The notes beneath the pieces were generated by a model. It searched no databases. It was not told the origin of the DNA and saw nothing but the letters and a program-made list of their open reading frames with translations. Shown one piece after another: positions 50,401 to 58,355 of a stretch of DNA of 64,000 bases. Each line of letters starts with the position of its first letter. Position 1 is the first letter of the stretch. Location: the NCBI GenBank assembly GCA_027486845.1, contig JAIXOL010000078.1, positions 62,001-126,000 on the forward strand, given 5' to 3'. A program made the translations under genes and the position numbers. This DNA comes from Cytophagaceae bacterium. Its GTDB lineage: Bacteria; Bacteroidota; Bacteroidia; Cytophagales; Spirosomataceae.

Positions 50401-50772
50401 AGGTTGAGGTTCTAATTCGAGTATAACATTTAAACCTTCTTTATCTTGCTCAGCATCAATATTTTGGATTTTTTCTTTGGTATAATAACCATCTAATTGA
50501 GCTGTGATTTTATATGATTCACCACTCTTTACAATGACTGTAAATCTTCCAGCTACCTCTTGTATAGGAATAGCCTTACCATCTTTAATTAAAATTACAG
50601 TAAATTTGGGCTGTAATTGAATATTATTACGTTTATCTTTTGCCGATAAATTGAGCGGAATGTCAATAAAAGCTGTGTTTTTACTTGTTTTACTAGAAAA
50701 GTTTAAAGTTTCCAAAATAGGAAAGTTAATAGAGGCAAGCAGTAAATAAAAGTAAGTAATAATTCTTGTCAT
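47470..50772 (-). CDS. OmpA-family protein with about ten tandem beta-sandwich (PEGA/CarboxypepD_reg-like) repeats
   Basis: C-terminal OmpA domain VKLEIIGYTDNNGDPRLNLALSHFRATVVSNYL...NRIKNRRVEFVFI; repeated Y.VEV.A.GY..Y... units; start moved to 50772. Confidence 0.9.
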   Translation of the reverse strand: MTRIITYFYLLLASINFPILETLNFSSKTSKNTAFIDIPLNLSAKDKRNNIQLQPKFTVILIKDGKAIPIQEVAGRFTVIVKSGESYKITAQLDGYYTKEKIQNIDAEQDKEGLNVILELEPQPSASLILKALDGTTGDDVDATFTVTAGDKSYSGKTSKSVPYYRMILTKTDLYTVEVTSTSHKPKRESFTIEISDSARSYNKEIRLEKPLNSVKIQIVGDDTKKLLKGVRLKVTNTTDNLPLIDNLLPEGEAVVEFDPAKRYLVSIEQSSYTSLKLDLKATNQKELVITMPSESFFSFGAYDRVSGKRLPANFKISFKDKTEEILGTTDSDIKFKATEAGIYTVEVSHPNYTTKKQPYNVENLSAGKLNHKIMLESSVDEYVILVVDGEDKQMIQGVDLKIFDALNQPVPIKLNAKTGEYKIVLEKNKDYFQKIEAIGYMEKSGILQRSPSKLISISMEKEYQTLFYNSIDGLSKRQIEAKYKLMRSGKETLFGTSDATKQYKIDLFPQKNYVLEISAEGYKTITENPFFDVAKTEKVRSKLVELQKDNYSFTFKIVDAQKKQALNNAKLSVLNFDTNQPVVSTNNKNSFTVNLPVTETYYVTVEAEGYEKTLQKINVKALASKNLFDHEIPLFKNDFDKTKLMVKDDDKGGFVANASVKVFNTNNEPIPIVANLLSTEWLAELKNDESYNVEIKADGYLPYKGSLPKIPLNKTIKLKLKKVPTQDITFAPIDALTKKGIIAEFKITNSGEVVNGTLSKGGTRMKATFIKDKFYEIELNPSGYKAYKDTVNFANAINGLITIPLKKETYAFNFKALDSKKNQPIPNVTLKLTDETNQSFMVTYSIETQDFEANLIPDKKYNLEVEAPGYEIYTDTVDVTSLASTSDFKRELFMLKKEIEQKVEPKIELKQEEPKIVEQKPEAVTQIEKNIEVVAMTTEKSVEKKPESDSQKIEKKDKKRYIDKAKVITDEDFNVKVEMFENLGVGKKFRLSNLYFEQGSTQIELKSLSQLDKLFNIMQLNPNVKLEIIGYTDNNGDPRLNLALSHFRATVVSNYLFNKGISSNRIKAIGKGQEEPIAPNDTEENRIKNRRVEFVFIEN

Positions 50773-50885
50773 GCTTTTTGTAAAGTATAGGCGTTTGATT
50801 AACAAATTTCAGAAAAAATCCATACATTTTAACAGTTTTGCTTAAATGAATTGCATATTTTTTTTAAAATATGTTTTTTTGCTAA

Positions 50886-51527
50886 ATGAATACATTTGAT
50901 AAACAGTCAGTTTTGATTGAATTGCAATATTTGCCCTGTATAGAGTTTTTTAGTTGCATCCAATCTTTCAATGAAATAATACTTGAATCTAACGAAAACT
51001 TCGTCAAGCAATCTTATCGAAATCGTAGTTATATTTTGGGTTCAAACAAAACCGAAATGTTGGTTATACCAGTAATTGATGGCAATAAAAAGGTTTTGAT
51101 AAAAGACATAAAAATTGATTACAGCCAAAGGTGGGACGTGAATCATTGGAGAACAATGAGTGCGGCTTATGGAAAATCTCCATTTTACGAGTTTTATTCA
51201 GATTATTTTAAAAATATTTATGATAAAAAACATTCTTTTATATGGGAATTGAATTTTGAAATACTGACAATGTGTCTGAAATTACTTCGTGTAGACAGGA
51301 CAATTCGTCAGACGCTGCGGTATGAAAAAGAAGTCAATTCGACTGTTTTTGATGCTCGAAATCTAATAAGTCCTAAAAACGAATCAATAAGTGGTCAATT
51401 TTATCAATCTAGTCCATATCAACAAAATTTTGGCAATGAATTTGTTCCAAATCTTTCCATTATTGATTTATTATTTTGCCGTGGAAACCAAGCCTCAGAA
51501 ATTTTAAAAAAATCTAGGCCGATTTGA
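50886..51527 (+). CDS. WbqC-like family protein
   Basis: ELQYLPCIEFFSCIQSFNEIILESNENFVKQSYRNRSYILGSN, IDYSQRWDVNHWRTMSAAYGKSPFYEFY. Confidence 0.82.
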   Translation: MNTFDKQSVLIELQYLPCIEFFSCIQSFNEIILESNENFVKQSYRNRSYILGSNKTEMLVIPVIDGNKKVLIKDIKIDYSQRWDVNHWRTMSAAYGKSPFYEFYSDYFKNIYDKKHSFIWELNFEILTMCLKLLRVDRTIRQTLRYEKEVNSTVFDARNLISPKNESISGQFYQSSPYQQNFGNEFVPNLSIIDLLFCRGNQASEILKKSRPI

Positions 51528-51562
51528 ACACACTTTATCAATAATCCGTTATATTGCAGTTA

Positions 51563-51684
51563 GACAATGAGTAAATGAGTGAATGATTGAATTTGCGAAT
51601 TAAATTTTTCGCCAAAATAGAAATTCAATTCTCCTTATCACAATCTAAATAGTTTACTCATTCTCTCAATCAATCATTCAAAAT
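51563..51684. repeat. Octad-repeat arms in opposite orientation upstream of clpC
   Basis: gacaatga gtaaatga gtgaatga ttgaattt (51563-51594) and tttactca ttctctca atcaatca ttcaaaat (51653-51684). Confidence 0.7.
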
Positions 51685-51692
51685 TATTTCAA

Positions 51693-54233
51693 ATGGAGCC
51701 TAAATTTTCACAGAAAGTCAAAGAAATCATAACCTTAGCCCGTGAAGAAGCATTACGACTGGGGCATGATTATATCGGAACCGAACACTTGATTTTGGGG
51801 ATGATAAGGGATGGTGAGGGAATTGCTCTAAATCTATTGAGAGATTCAGGCGTACAACTTGACGAACTACGCATCACTATTGAGCAAGCCACAAAAGGCA
51901 CTGCAACCAACAATATTAAAAATTTGGCGAATATTCCGCTTACTCGCCAGTCTGAAAAAGTTTTGAAAATTACTCATCTTGAGGCTAAAATTTTTAAATC
52001 ACAATTGATAGGTACTGAGCATTTGTTGTTAGCCATTTTGCGTGATGGTGATAACCTAGGCGGACAAATTTTGCAAAAGTTCCAACTTAATTACGAACAA
52101 ACAAAAGAAATGCTTGAGTATCAACTAACTGGTCAGAAACCTGTGATGGAACGTCCAGAGACTGACGATGATGATGAAAGAATCTTCGGCGGCGGTACGG
52201 GTGGATATCAGCAAAAAGGAGAACAGAAAAATCCTGAAAAATCTAAAACTCCTGTTTTAGATAACTTCGGACGTGACCTTACTAAATTTGCCGAAGCTGG
52301 TAAACTCGACCCGATTGTAGGACGTGAAAAAGAAATTGAGCGTGTTGCTCAAATTCTTTCAAGACGTAAGAAAAATAACCCGATTTTGATTGGTGAGCCT
52401 GGTGTTGGTAAAACCGCCATTGCTGAAGGTTTAGCTCTCAGAATTGTGCAAAAAAAAGTTTCAAGAATTTTATTCGGGAAACGTGTCGTGACGCTAGATT
52501 TAGCTTCATTGGTAGCGGGAACAAAATACCGTGGCCAGTTTGAAGAGCGGATGAAGGCTGTAATGAATGAGTTGGAGAAATCACCAGATGTGATTTTGTT
52601 CATTGATGAGATTCATACAATTGTAGGTGCAGGTGGTGCAAGTGGCTCACTCGATGCCTCAAATATGTTTAAACCTGCTTTGGCTCGTGGCGATATTCAA
52701 TGTATTGGTGCAACAACCCTTGATGAGTACCGTCAGTATATTGAAAAAGATGGAGCTTTGGCTCGTCGTTTCCAAATGGTTATGGTTGAAGCAACTTCAA
52801 TCGACGAAACCATCGAAATCTTGAATAACATTAAAGATAAGTATGAAGACCATCATCATGTTAGTTATACGCAAGGTGCTTTAGAAGCTGCTGTAAAATT
52901 ATCAGAAAGGTATATTACTGATCGCTATTTACCTGACAAAGCCATTGACGTTTTGGATGAAGTTGGTGCGAGAGTACACATTAATAATATTTCTGTTCCA
53001 CAAGATATTTTGTTTTTGGAAGAACAAGTTGAGTTAATAAAGAAAGAGAAAAACCAGGTGGTGAAGAGCCAACGCTACGAAGAAGCTGCTCAACTCCGTG
53101 ATCGTGAGAAAAAACTTTTAGAACAACTCGACAAAGCCAAATTGTCTTGGGAAGAAGAAGCGAAATCAAAGCGTTATACTGTAACAGAAGATCACGTTGG
53201 CGATGTTGTGGCAATGATGACGGGTATTCCAGTGAAGCGTGTCAACATGAATGATGGCGAGAAAATTTTGAATATGGGCGACGCTCTTCGTGGTAGAATC
53301 GTTGGTCAAGACCCAGCAGTTGAGAAACTCGTAAAATCAATTCAGCGGACTCGTGTTGGATTGAAAGACCCTAAAAAACCAATCGGTTCGTTTATTTTTT
53401 TAGGGCCAACGGGTGTAGGAAAAACCGAATTAGCTAAGACACTTGCAACGTATCTTTTCGATAAAGAAGATGCTTTAGTAAGAATTGATATGAGTGAATA
53501 CATGGAGAAATTCAGTATTTCTCGTTTGGTTGGAGCACCTCCAGGCTATGTTGGCTACGAAGAAGGTGGTCAATTAACCGAGAAAATCCGTAGAAAACCG
53601 TATTCTGTTATTTTACTTGATGAGATTGAAAAAGCACACCCAGATGTTTATAATATCTTATTGCAGGTACTTGACGATGGTATTCTGACTGATAGCCTTG
53701 GTAGACGAGTAGATTTTCGTAATACAATCATTATCATGACTTCAAATATTGGAGTTCGTGACTTGAAAGATTTTGGTACAGGCATTGGTTTCGCAACTAA
53801 ATCACGGACAGATAATCAAGATGATATTGTGAAAAGTACGATTCAAAATGCTTTGAAGAAAACTTTCTCGCCCGAATTCTTGAACCGGCTTGATGATGTA
53901 ATTGTGTTCAATTCATTGAGCCGTGAAGACATTCATAAGATTATTGACATCGCTCTTGGTCGTTTAATTGCTCGCATTACAAACATTGGTTATAATATTT
54001 CTTTGACAGATAAAGCAAAAGATTTTTTGTCTGAAAAAGGGTATGACCAACAATATGGTGCAAGACCATTGAACCGTGCGATTCAGAAATATGTGGAAGA
54101 TCCATTGGCAGAAGAAATTTTGAAAGGAGATGTTCAAGAAGGAGATACTATCGTTGTCGATTATATCGGAGAAGGAGAAACACTTTCGTTTGGGCGTGCC
54201 AAAATAGAAGAGTCAATCGAAAATAATCAGTAA
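51693..54233 (+). CDS. clpC: ATP-dependent Clp protease ATP-binding subunit ClpC
   Basis: Clp_N repeats, GEPGVGKTAIAEGLA, UVR-like NQVVKSQRYEEAAQLRDREKKL, GPTGVGKTELAKTLA, ARPLNRAIQKYVEDPLAEEIL. Confidence 0.97.
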   Translation: MEPKFSQKVKEIITLAREEALRLGHDYIGTEHLILGMIRDGEGIALNLLRDSGVQLDELRITIEQATKGTATNNIKNLANIPLTRQSEKVLKITHLEAKIFKSQLIGTEHLLLAILRDGDNLGGQILQKFQLNYEQTKEMLEYQLTGQKPVMERPETDDDDERIFGGGTGGYQQKGEQKNPEKSKTPVLDNFGRDLTKFAEAGKLDPIVGREKEIERVAQILSRRKKNNPILIGEPGVGKTAIAEGLALRIVQKKVSRILFGKRVVTLDLASLVAGTKYRGQFEERMKAVMNELEKSPDVILFIDEIHTIVGAGGASGSLDASNMFKPALARGDIQCIGATTLDEYRQYIEKDGALARRFQMVMVEATSIDETIEILNNIKDKYEDHHHVSYTQGALEAAVKLSERYITDRYLPDKAIDVLDEVGARVHINNISVPQDILFLEEQVELIKKEKNQVVKSQRYEEAAQLRDREKKLLEQLDKAKLSWEEEAKSKRYTVTEDHVGDVVAMMTGIPVKRVNMNDGEKILNMGDALRGRIVGQDPAVEKLVKSIQRTRVGLKDPKKPIGSFIFLGPTGVGKTELAKTLATYLFDKEDALVRIDMSEYMEKFSISRLVGAPPGYVGYEEGGQLTEKIRRKPYSVILLDEIEKAHPDVYNILLQVLDDGILTDSLGRRVDFRNTIIIMTSNIGVRDLKDFGTGIGFATKSRTDNQDDIVKSTIQNALKKTFSPEFLNRLDDVIVFNSLSREDIHKIIDIALGRLIARITNIGYNISLTDKAKDFLSEKGYDQQYGARPLNRAIQKYVEDPLAEEILKGDVQEGDTIVVDYIGEGETLSFGRAKIEESIENNQ

Positions 54234-54260
54234 TATAAGTTTTTATCTTGCGAATAATCA

Positions 54261-54289
54261 AAAAGCACGGCAATCTGTCGTGCTTTTTT
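54261..54289 (+). terminator. Terminator after clpC
   Basis: aaaagcacg gcaatctgt cgtgcttttttg. Confidence 0.85.
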
Positions 54290-54291
54290 GC

Positions 54292-54299
54292 TATTTTTG
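54292..54299 (+). promoter_or_regulatory. -7 promoter element TATTTTTG 4 nt before the ATG at 54304
   Basis: ctatttttgcagtATG. Confidence 0.45.
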
Positions 54300-54303
54300 C
54301 AGT

Positions 54304-55074
54304 ATGATTCTTGATTATCTTAAATATTTTTTCAAAGCGAAAGACGAACATTCGCTGCATTCTCCATTTGTTTTTGAATTTTATACCCAAGTTTTAAAAG
54401 ATAAGACTTATTATACGGAATATGATGCAATTGAAAAATTAAGAAAACAACTCTTGAGCGATAAACGCATCGTACATATTAAGGATTTTGGTGCAGGAGC
54501 AAAATCCAACAAAAATATTCAACGTACGGTTGAAGATATTGCTCGTAAATCGCTCAAAAATCCAAGTTTAGCACAGTTGTTTTTTAGAATTGTTAAGAAT
54601 TATCAATACAAAAATATTTTCGATTTAGGCACTTCTTTGGGACTTACGACTGCATATTTAGGCAAATCAGACAAAAATATTAAAGTTTGTAGTTTTGAAG
54701 GTTGTGATGAAACCGCAAAAATTGCCCAAGAAAATCTCGATAAACTAGCTTTGAAAAATGTTGAAATCATAGTCGGAAATATTGACAAAACTTTACCCGA
54801 AAAGTTAAATAAAACTGCACAATTAGATTTTGTTTTTTTCGATGCAAATCATCGTTATGAGCCTACAATCGGATATTTTCAACAATGTCTTGCGAAAGCC
54901 CATGATGAAAGTTGCTTTATTTTTGATGACATTTACTGGTCGGAAGAAATGAAACAAGCTTGGAAAACAATTCAGAACCATGAATCAGTCAGTATTAGCA
55001 TTGATTTATTTTGGGTCGGAATTGTCTTTTTTAGAAAGAAACAACCCAAGCAACATTTCGTTTTAAAATTTTGA
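54304..55074 (+). CDS. Class I SAM-dependent methyltransferase
   Basis: IFDLGTSLGLTTAYLGKSDKNIKVCSFEG, DFVFFDANHRYEPTIGYF; start moved to 54304. Confidence 0.85.
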   Translation: MILDYLKYFFKAKDEHSLHSPFVFEFYTQVLKDKTYYTEYDAIEKLRKQLLSDKRIVHIKDFGAGAKSNKNIQRTVEDIARKSLKNPSLAQLFFRIVKNYQYKNIFDLGTSLGLTTAYLGKSDKNIKVCSFEGCDETAKIAQENLDKLALKNVEIIVGNIDKTLPEKLNKTAQLDFVFFDANHRYEPTIGYFQQCLAKAHDESCFIFDDIYWSEEMKQAWKTIQNHESVSISIDLFWVGIVFFRKKQPKQHFVLKF

Positions 55075-55227
55075 TTTAATTTAGAATTATTCCAAACTAA
55101 AAACTATACTTGCTTGTTATAACGTGGGGCGATTGGGCAACACTAGCTCTCCATTATCGCTGATTTATGGAGAAATAACAGTATAAATGAAAAGATTGAA
55201 AAATCTTTTTTTGAAAATTAAGAAAAT

Positions 55228-56451
55228 ATGTCACTATTAGATATTAATAAAATTCGTCAAGATTTTCCGATTCTTGATGAAAAAATAAATGGTCGAGATT
55301 TAGTATATTTTGATAATGCTGCCACAACTCAAAAACCATTCGTTGTTTTAGAGGCTTTAGCAAACTATTACGGTCATTATAACGCCAATATTCACCGTGG
55401 AATCCACTTTTTGGCTGAAAAAGCTACATCTGCATTTGAAGATTCTCGCACCACTATCCAAAAATTTTTAAATGCTGCTCACAAGGAAGAAATTATTTTT
55501 ACTTACGGTACAACCGATGGAATCAATTTAGTAGCTCAAACTTACGGACGTAAATTTCTGAAAGAAGGTGATGAAATTATCATTTCAACATTAGAGCATC
55601 ACTCTAACATAGTGCCTTGGCAAATGCTTTGTGAAGAAAAGGGTTGTGTTTTAAGAGTTATTCCGATTGATGACAAAGGCGATTTGATTTTGGAAGAATA
55701 TGAAAAAATGCTTTCTGAAAAAACCAAATTCGTTTCGGTCGTTCACGTTTCAAACGCTTTGGGAACAATCAACGATGTGAAATTTATTATCGACAAAGCA
55801 CACGAAGTTGGAGCAAAGGTTTTGATTGATGGAGCTCAAGCATCATCTCATATTACGATTGATGTCCAAACTTTAGATGCTGATTTCTATGCTTTTTCGG
55901 CACACAAATTGTTTGGGCCAACTGGTATGGGCGTACTTTACGGTAAATTAGATATTTTAAATGCCATGCCGCCATATCGTGGTGGTGGAGAAATGATTAA
56001 GGAGGTAACTTTTGAGAAAACCACTTATAACGAACTTCCCTATAAATTTGAAGCTGGAACTCCAAATATCGCTGATGTTGTGGCAGTTAAATTTGCCATT
56101 GATTATATCAATGAATTAGGCAAAGAAAACATTGCGGCTTACGAAGATGAACTTTTGAAATATGCTACCGACCAATTATCCGAAATCAGCGGATTGAGAA
56201 TTGTTGGTCAAGCAAAAGAGAAGGTTTCGGTAGTTTCGTTTGTGTTAGAAGGCATTCACCCGCAAGATGTAGGTGTTATTCTTGACCAACAAGGTATTGC
56301 CATACGAACAGGACATCACTGTACTCAACCGCTAATGAACCGTTTAGGTCTTCCCGGAACTTCAAGAGCCTCATTTGCTGTTTATAATACAAAGTCTGAA
56401 ATTGACAAATTAGTAGCTGGAATACATAAAGTAAAGAAAATGGTACTTTAA
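55228..56451 (+). CDS. sufS: SufS-type cysteine desulfurase
   Basis: YFDNAATTQKP, HHSNIVPWQ, FSAHKLFGPTGMGVLYGK, RTGHHCTQPLM. Confidence 0.95.
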   Translation: MSLLDINKIRQDFPILDEKINGRDLVYFDNAATTQKPFVVLEALANYYGHYNANIHRGIHFLAEKATSAFEDSRTTIQKFLNAAHKEEIIFTYGTTDGINLVAQTYGRKFLKEGDEIIISTLEHHSNIVPWQMLCEEKGCVLRVIPIDDKGDLILEEYEKMLSEKTKFVSVVHVSNALGTINDVKFIIDKAHEVGAKVLIDGAQASSHITIDVQTLDADFYAFSAHKLFGPTGMGVLYGKLDILNAMPPYRGGGEMIKEVTFEKTTYNELPYKFEAGTPNIADVVAVKFAIDYINELGKENIAAYEDELLKYATDQLSEISGLRIVGQAKEKVSVVSFVLEGIHPQDVGVILDQQGIAIRTGHHCTQPLMNRLGLPGTSRASFAVYNTKSEIDKLVAGIHKVKKMVL

Positions 56452-56464
56452 AATCGATAAAATT

Positions 56465-56651
56465 ATGGTAACTCTCAAGACAATTAAAGAAACGGTAAAT
56501 TCTATGGCTGAAAACGCCACAATTGATGGTGTTATTGAGCGTTTAATTTATTTGCAAAAAAATTGACGAGGCTCTTATAGATGTAGAAAAAGGCCACTTT
56601 TATACTCATGATGAAATGAAAGAATATATAAAAAAATGGTTGAAAAGGTAA
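56465..56651 (+). pseudogene. Frameshifted antitoxin of a type II toxin-antitoxin module
   Basis: MVTLKTIKETVNSMAENATIDGVIERLIYLQK then A7 tract frameshift; removing one A restores IDEALIDVEKGHFYTHDEMKEYIKKWLKR*. Confidence 0.75.
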
Positions 56652-56927
56652 TTTGGTCATTAAAGGCACGAACTGACTTGGATGAAATTTATTTATCTCT
56701 TTCTGAATATTCCGAAAAATATGCAAATCAATGGGTTTAAAGATTATTCAGTAAAATAGAACTTTAAGAAAAACTTCCTAAGATTGGGGCAATTGTTCCG
56801 AAGAAAGAAATACGTTTTATTCGAGAAAAATACAATTGGAAACTTTAAGATTGCATATAGTTACTTTAACAATCAATTAATAATTTTAAGAATAGTTCAC
56901 AAAGGTTCTCCATTTGGCAAAATATGA
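56636..56927 (+). pseudogene. Decayed ParE/RelE-superfamily toxin
   Basis: MVEKVIWSLKARTDLDEIYLSLSEYSEKYANQWV*RLFSKIEL*EKLPKIGAIVPKKEIRFIREKYNWKL(frameshift)KIAYSYFNNQLIILRIVHKGSPFGKI*. Confidence 0.82.
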
Positions 56928-57346
56928 CAATAAATGAAATACAAGACGAAATTATCGAAGAGTTTGAGCTCTTTGATGATTGGGAAGGGAAATATGAGTA
57001 CATTATTGATTTAGGAAAAAAGTTACCTAAACTCGGAGACGAACATAAAAATGAAGATAATATTATCAAAGGTTGTCAGTCAATAGTTTGGCTTCATGCT
57101 TATAAAAAAGATGACAAATTACACTTTGAGGCTGATAGTGAGGCAATTATTGTAAAAGGTTTGGTGAGTATGCTCGTAAAAGTCATGACAAATCATACTC
57201 CAGAAGAGATATTAAAATCAGATTTATATTTTATTGATAAAGTGGGTTTGGCAAGCCATTTGGCACAAACTCGTTCTAATGGATTGGCTTCTATGGTCAA
57301 GCAAATGAGAGCTTATGCTGTGGCATATCAGGCAAAAGACAACTAA
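56924..57346 (+). CDS. sufE: SufE family protein
   Basis: EFELFDDWEGKYEYIIDLGKKLPKL, IKGCQSIVWL. Confidence 0.93.
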   Translation: MTINEIQDEIIEEFELFDDWEGKYEYIIDLGKKLPKLGDEHKNEDNIIKGCQSIVWLHAYKKDDKLHFEADSEAIIVKGLVSMLVKVMTNHTPEEILKSDLYFIDKVGLASHLAQTRSNGLASMVKQMRAYAVAYQAKDN

Positions 57347-57371
57347 TTGAAACATTTTTCATAAATAAAAA

Positions 57372-57683
57372 ATGACCGAGCAAGAATTAAAAGAAAGCGT
57401 AATAGTAGCAATCAAGCAGGTTTATGACCCTGAGATTCCCGTTGATGTTTATGAGCTGGGCTTAATATATGACATAAAGATTTTTCCTGTAAATAATGTC
57501 TATGTATTAATGACTCTTACCTCGCCGTCTTGTCCATCAGCAGAGTCAATACCTGTGGAAGTTGAACAGAAAATTCGTGAAATAGAAGGTGTTAGCGATG
57601 TAAGTGTTGAACTTACTTTCGACCCACCTTATGCAACCGATATGATGTCGGAAGTAGCTCAATTGGAGCTTGGGTTTATGTAA
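57372..57683 (+). CDS. MIP18/DUF59 family Fe-S assembly protein (SufT-like)
   Basis: VYDPEIPVDVYELGLIYDI, LTSPSCPSAESIPVEVEQKIREIEGVSDVSVELTFDPPY. Confidence 0.92.
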   Translation: MTEQELKESVIVAIKQVYDPEIPVDVYELGLIYDIKIFPVNNVYVLMTLTSPSCPSAESIPVEVEQKIREIEGVSDVSVELTFDPPYATDMMSEVAQLELGFM

Positions 57684-57796
57684 TACCTAATCCAGAAATA
57701 GAGCGAAAAAAACAATAAAAAAATGTTGAATACCCCAGCAACATCAAAACCATTAATTCAAAGCTTCCCCTTAGGGGCAGGGGAGCGATTTATTTT

Positions 57797-58222
57797 ATGT
57801 ATCCTCCTCATTTAGTGTCTCCAATGAAAGCTGATTTAGTTAATGTCGGCTTTCAAGAATTATTATCTGCATCTGATGTAGATAACTTTATTACTAACCA
57901 ACAAGGTACGTCGTTGGTTGTTATTAACTCAGTATGTGGTTGTGCAGCAGGTACTTGTCGCCCAGGTGTGAAGTTGGCGTTGCAACGCTCAGAGGCTAAA
58001 CCTGAAAGTTTAGTTACTGTTTTTGCAGGCGTTGATACTGATGCGGTACAACAAATGCGTACATACATCCCATTTCCTCCATCATCACCAGCTATTGCGA
58101 TTTTTAAAAATGGAGAGGTTGTTCACTTTATTGAAAGACACCATATAGAAGGACGTTCTGCTGAAATGATTGCTACACATTTAGTAGCTGTTTTAGAAGA
58201 AGTTGTAGGCGAGGAAGCATAA
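57797..58222 (+). CDS. BrxA/BrxB family bacilliredoxin
   Basis: NSVCGCAAGTCRPGVKLAL, CGC active site. Confidence 0.93.
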   Translation: MYPPHLVSPMKADLVNVGFQELLSASDVDNFITNQQGTSLVVINSVCGCAAGTCRPGVKLALQRSEAKPESLVTVFAGVDTDAVQQMRTYIPFPPSSPAIAIFKNGEVVHFIERHHIEGRSAEMIATHLVAVLEEVVGEEA

Positions 58223-58229
58223 CTTTAGT

Positions 58230-58345
58230 TTTGACCGGACCGCCGCAGTGGTTCTGAATTATGGGTTCTTAGTTTAATACTCAGTTTTAACCGCTTTGGC
58301 GGACTACTCAGGATTCAGAACTCTCAACCCCGCTACGGCGGACCG
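58230..58345. repeat. Composite palindromic intergenic element: heptads plus three GC-rich cores
   Basis: Outer arms accgccgcagtggttctgaatt / attcagaactctcaaccccgctacggcggac; central aaccgctttggcggac; gttctga attatgg gttctta gtttaat actcagt heptads. Confidence 0.72.
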
Positions 58346-58355
58346 TTCAAAAGTT

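Noticed and set aside
56465-56927. Sequencing errors as the explanation for the broken toxin-antitoxin frames
   Set aside because: Two separate nonsense changes plus two frameshifts in 460 bp while adjacent genes are intact makes genuine decay more likely, although the A7 run alone could be an error
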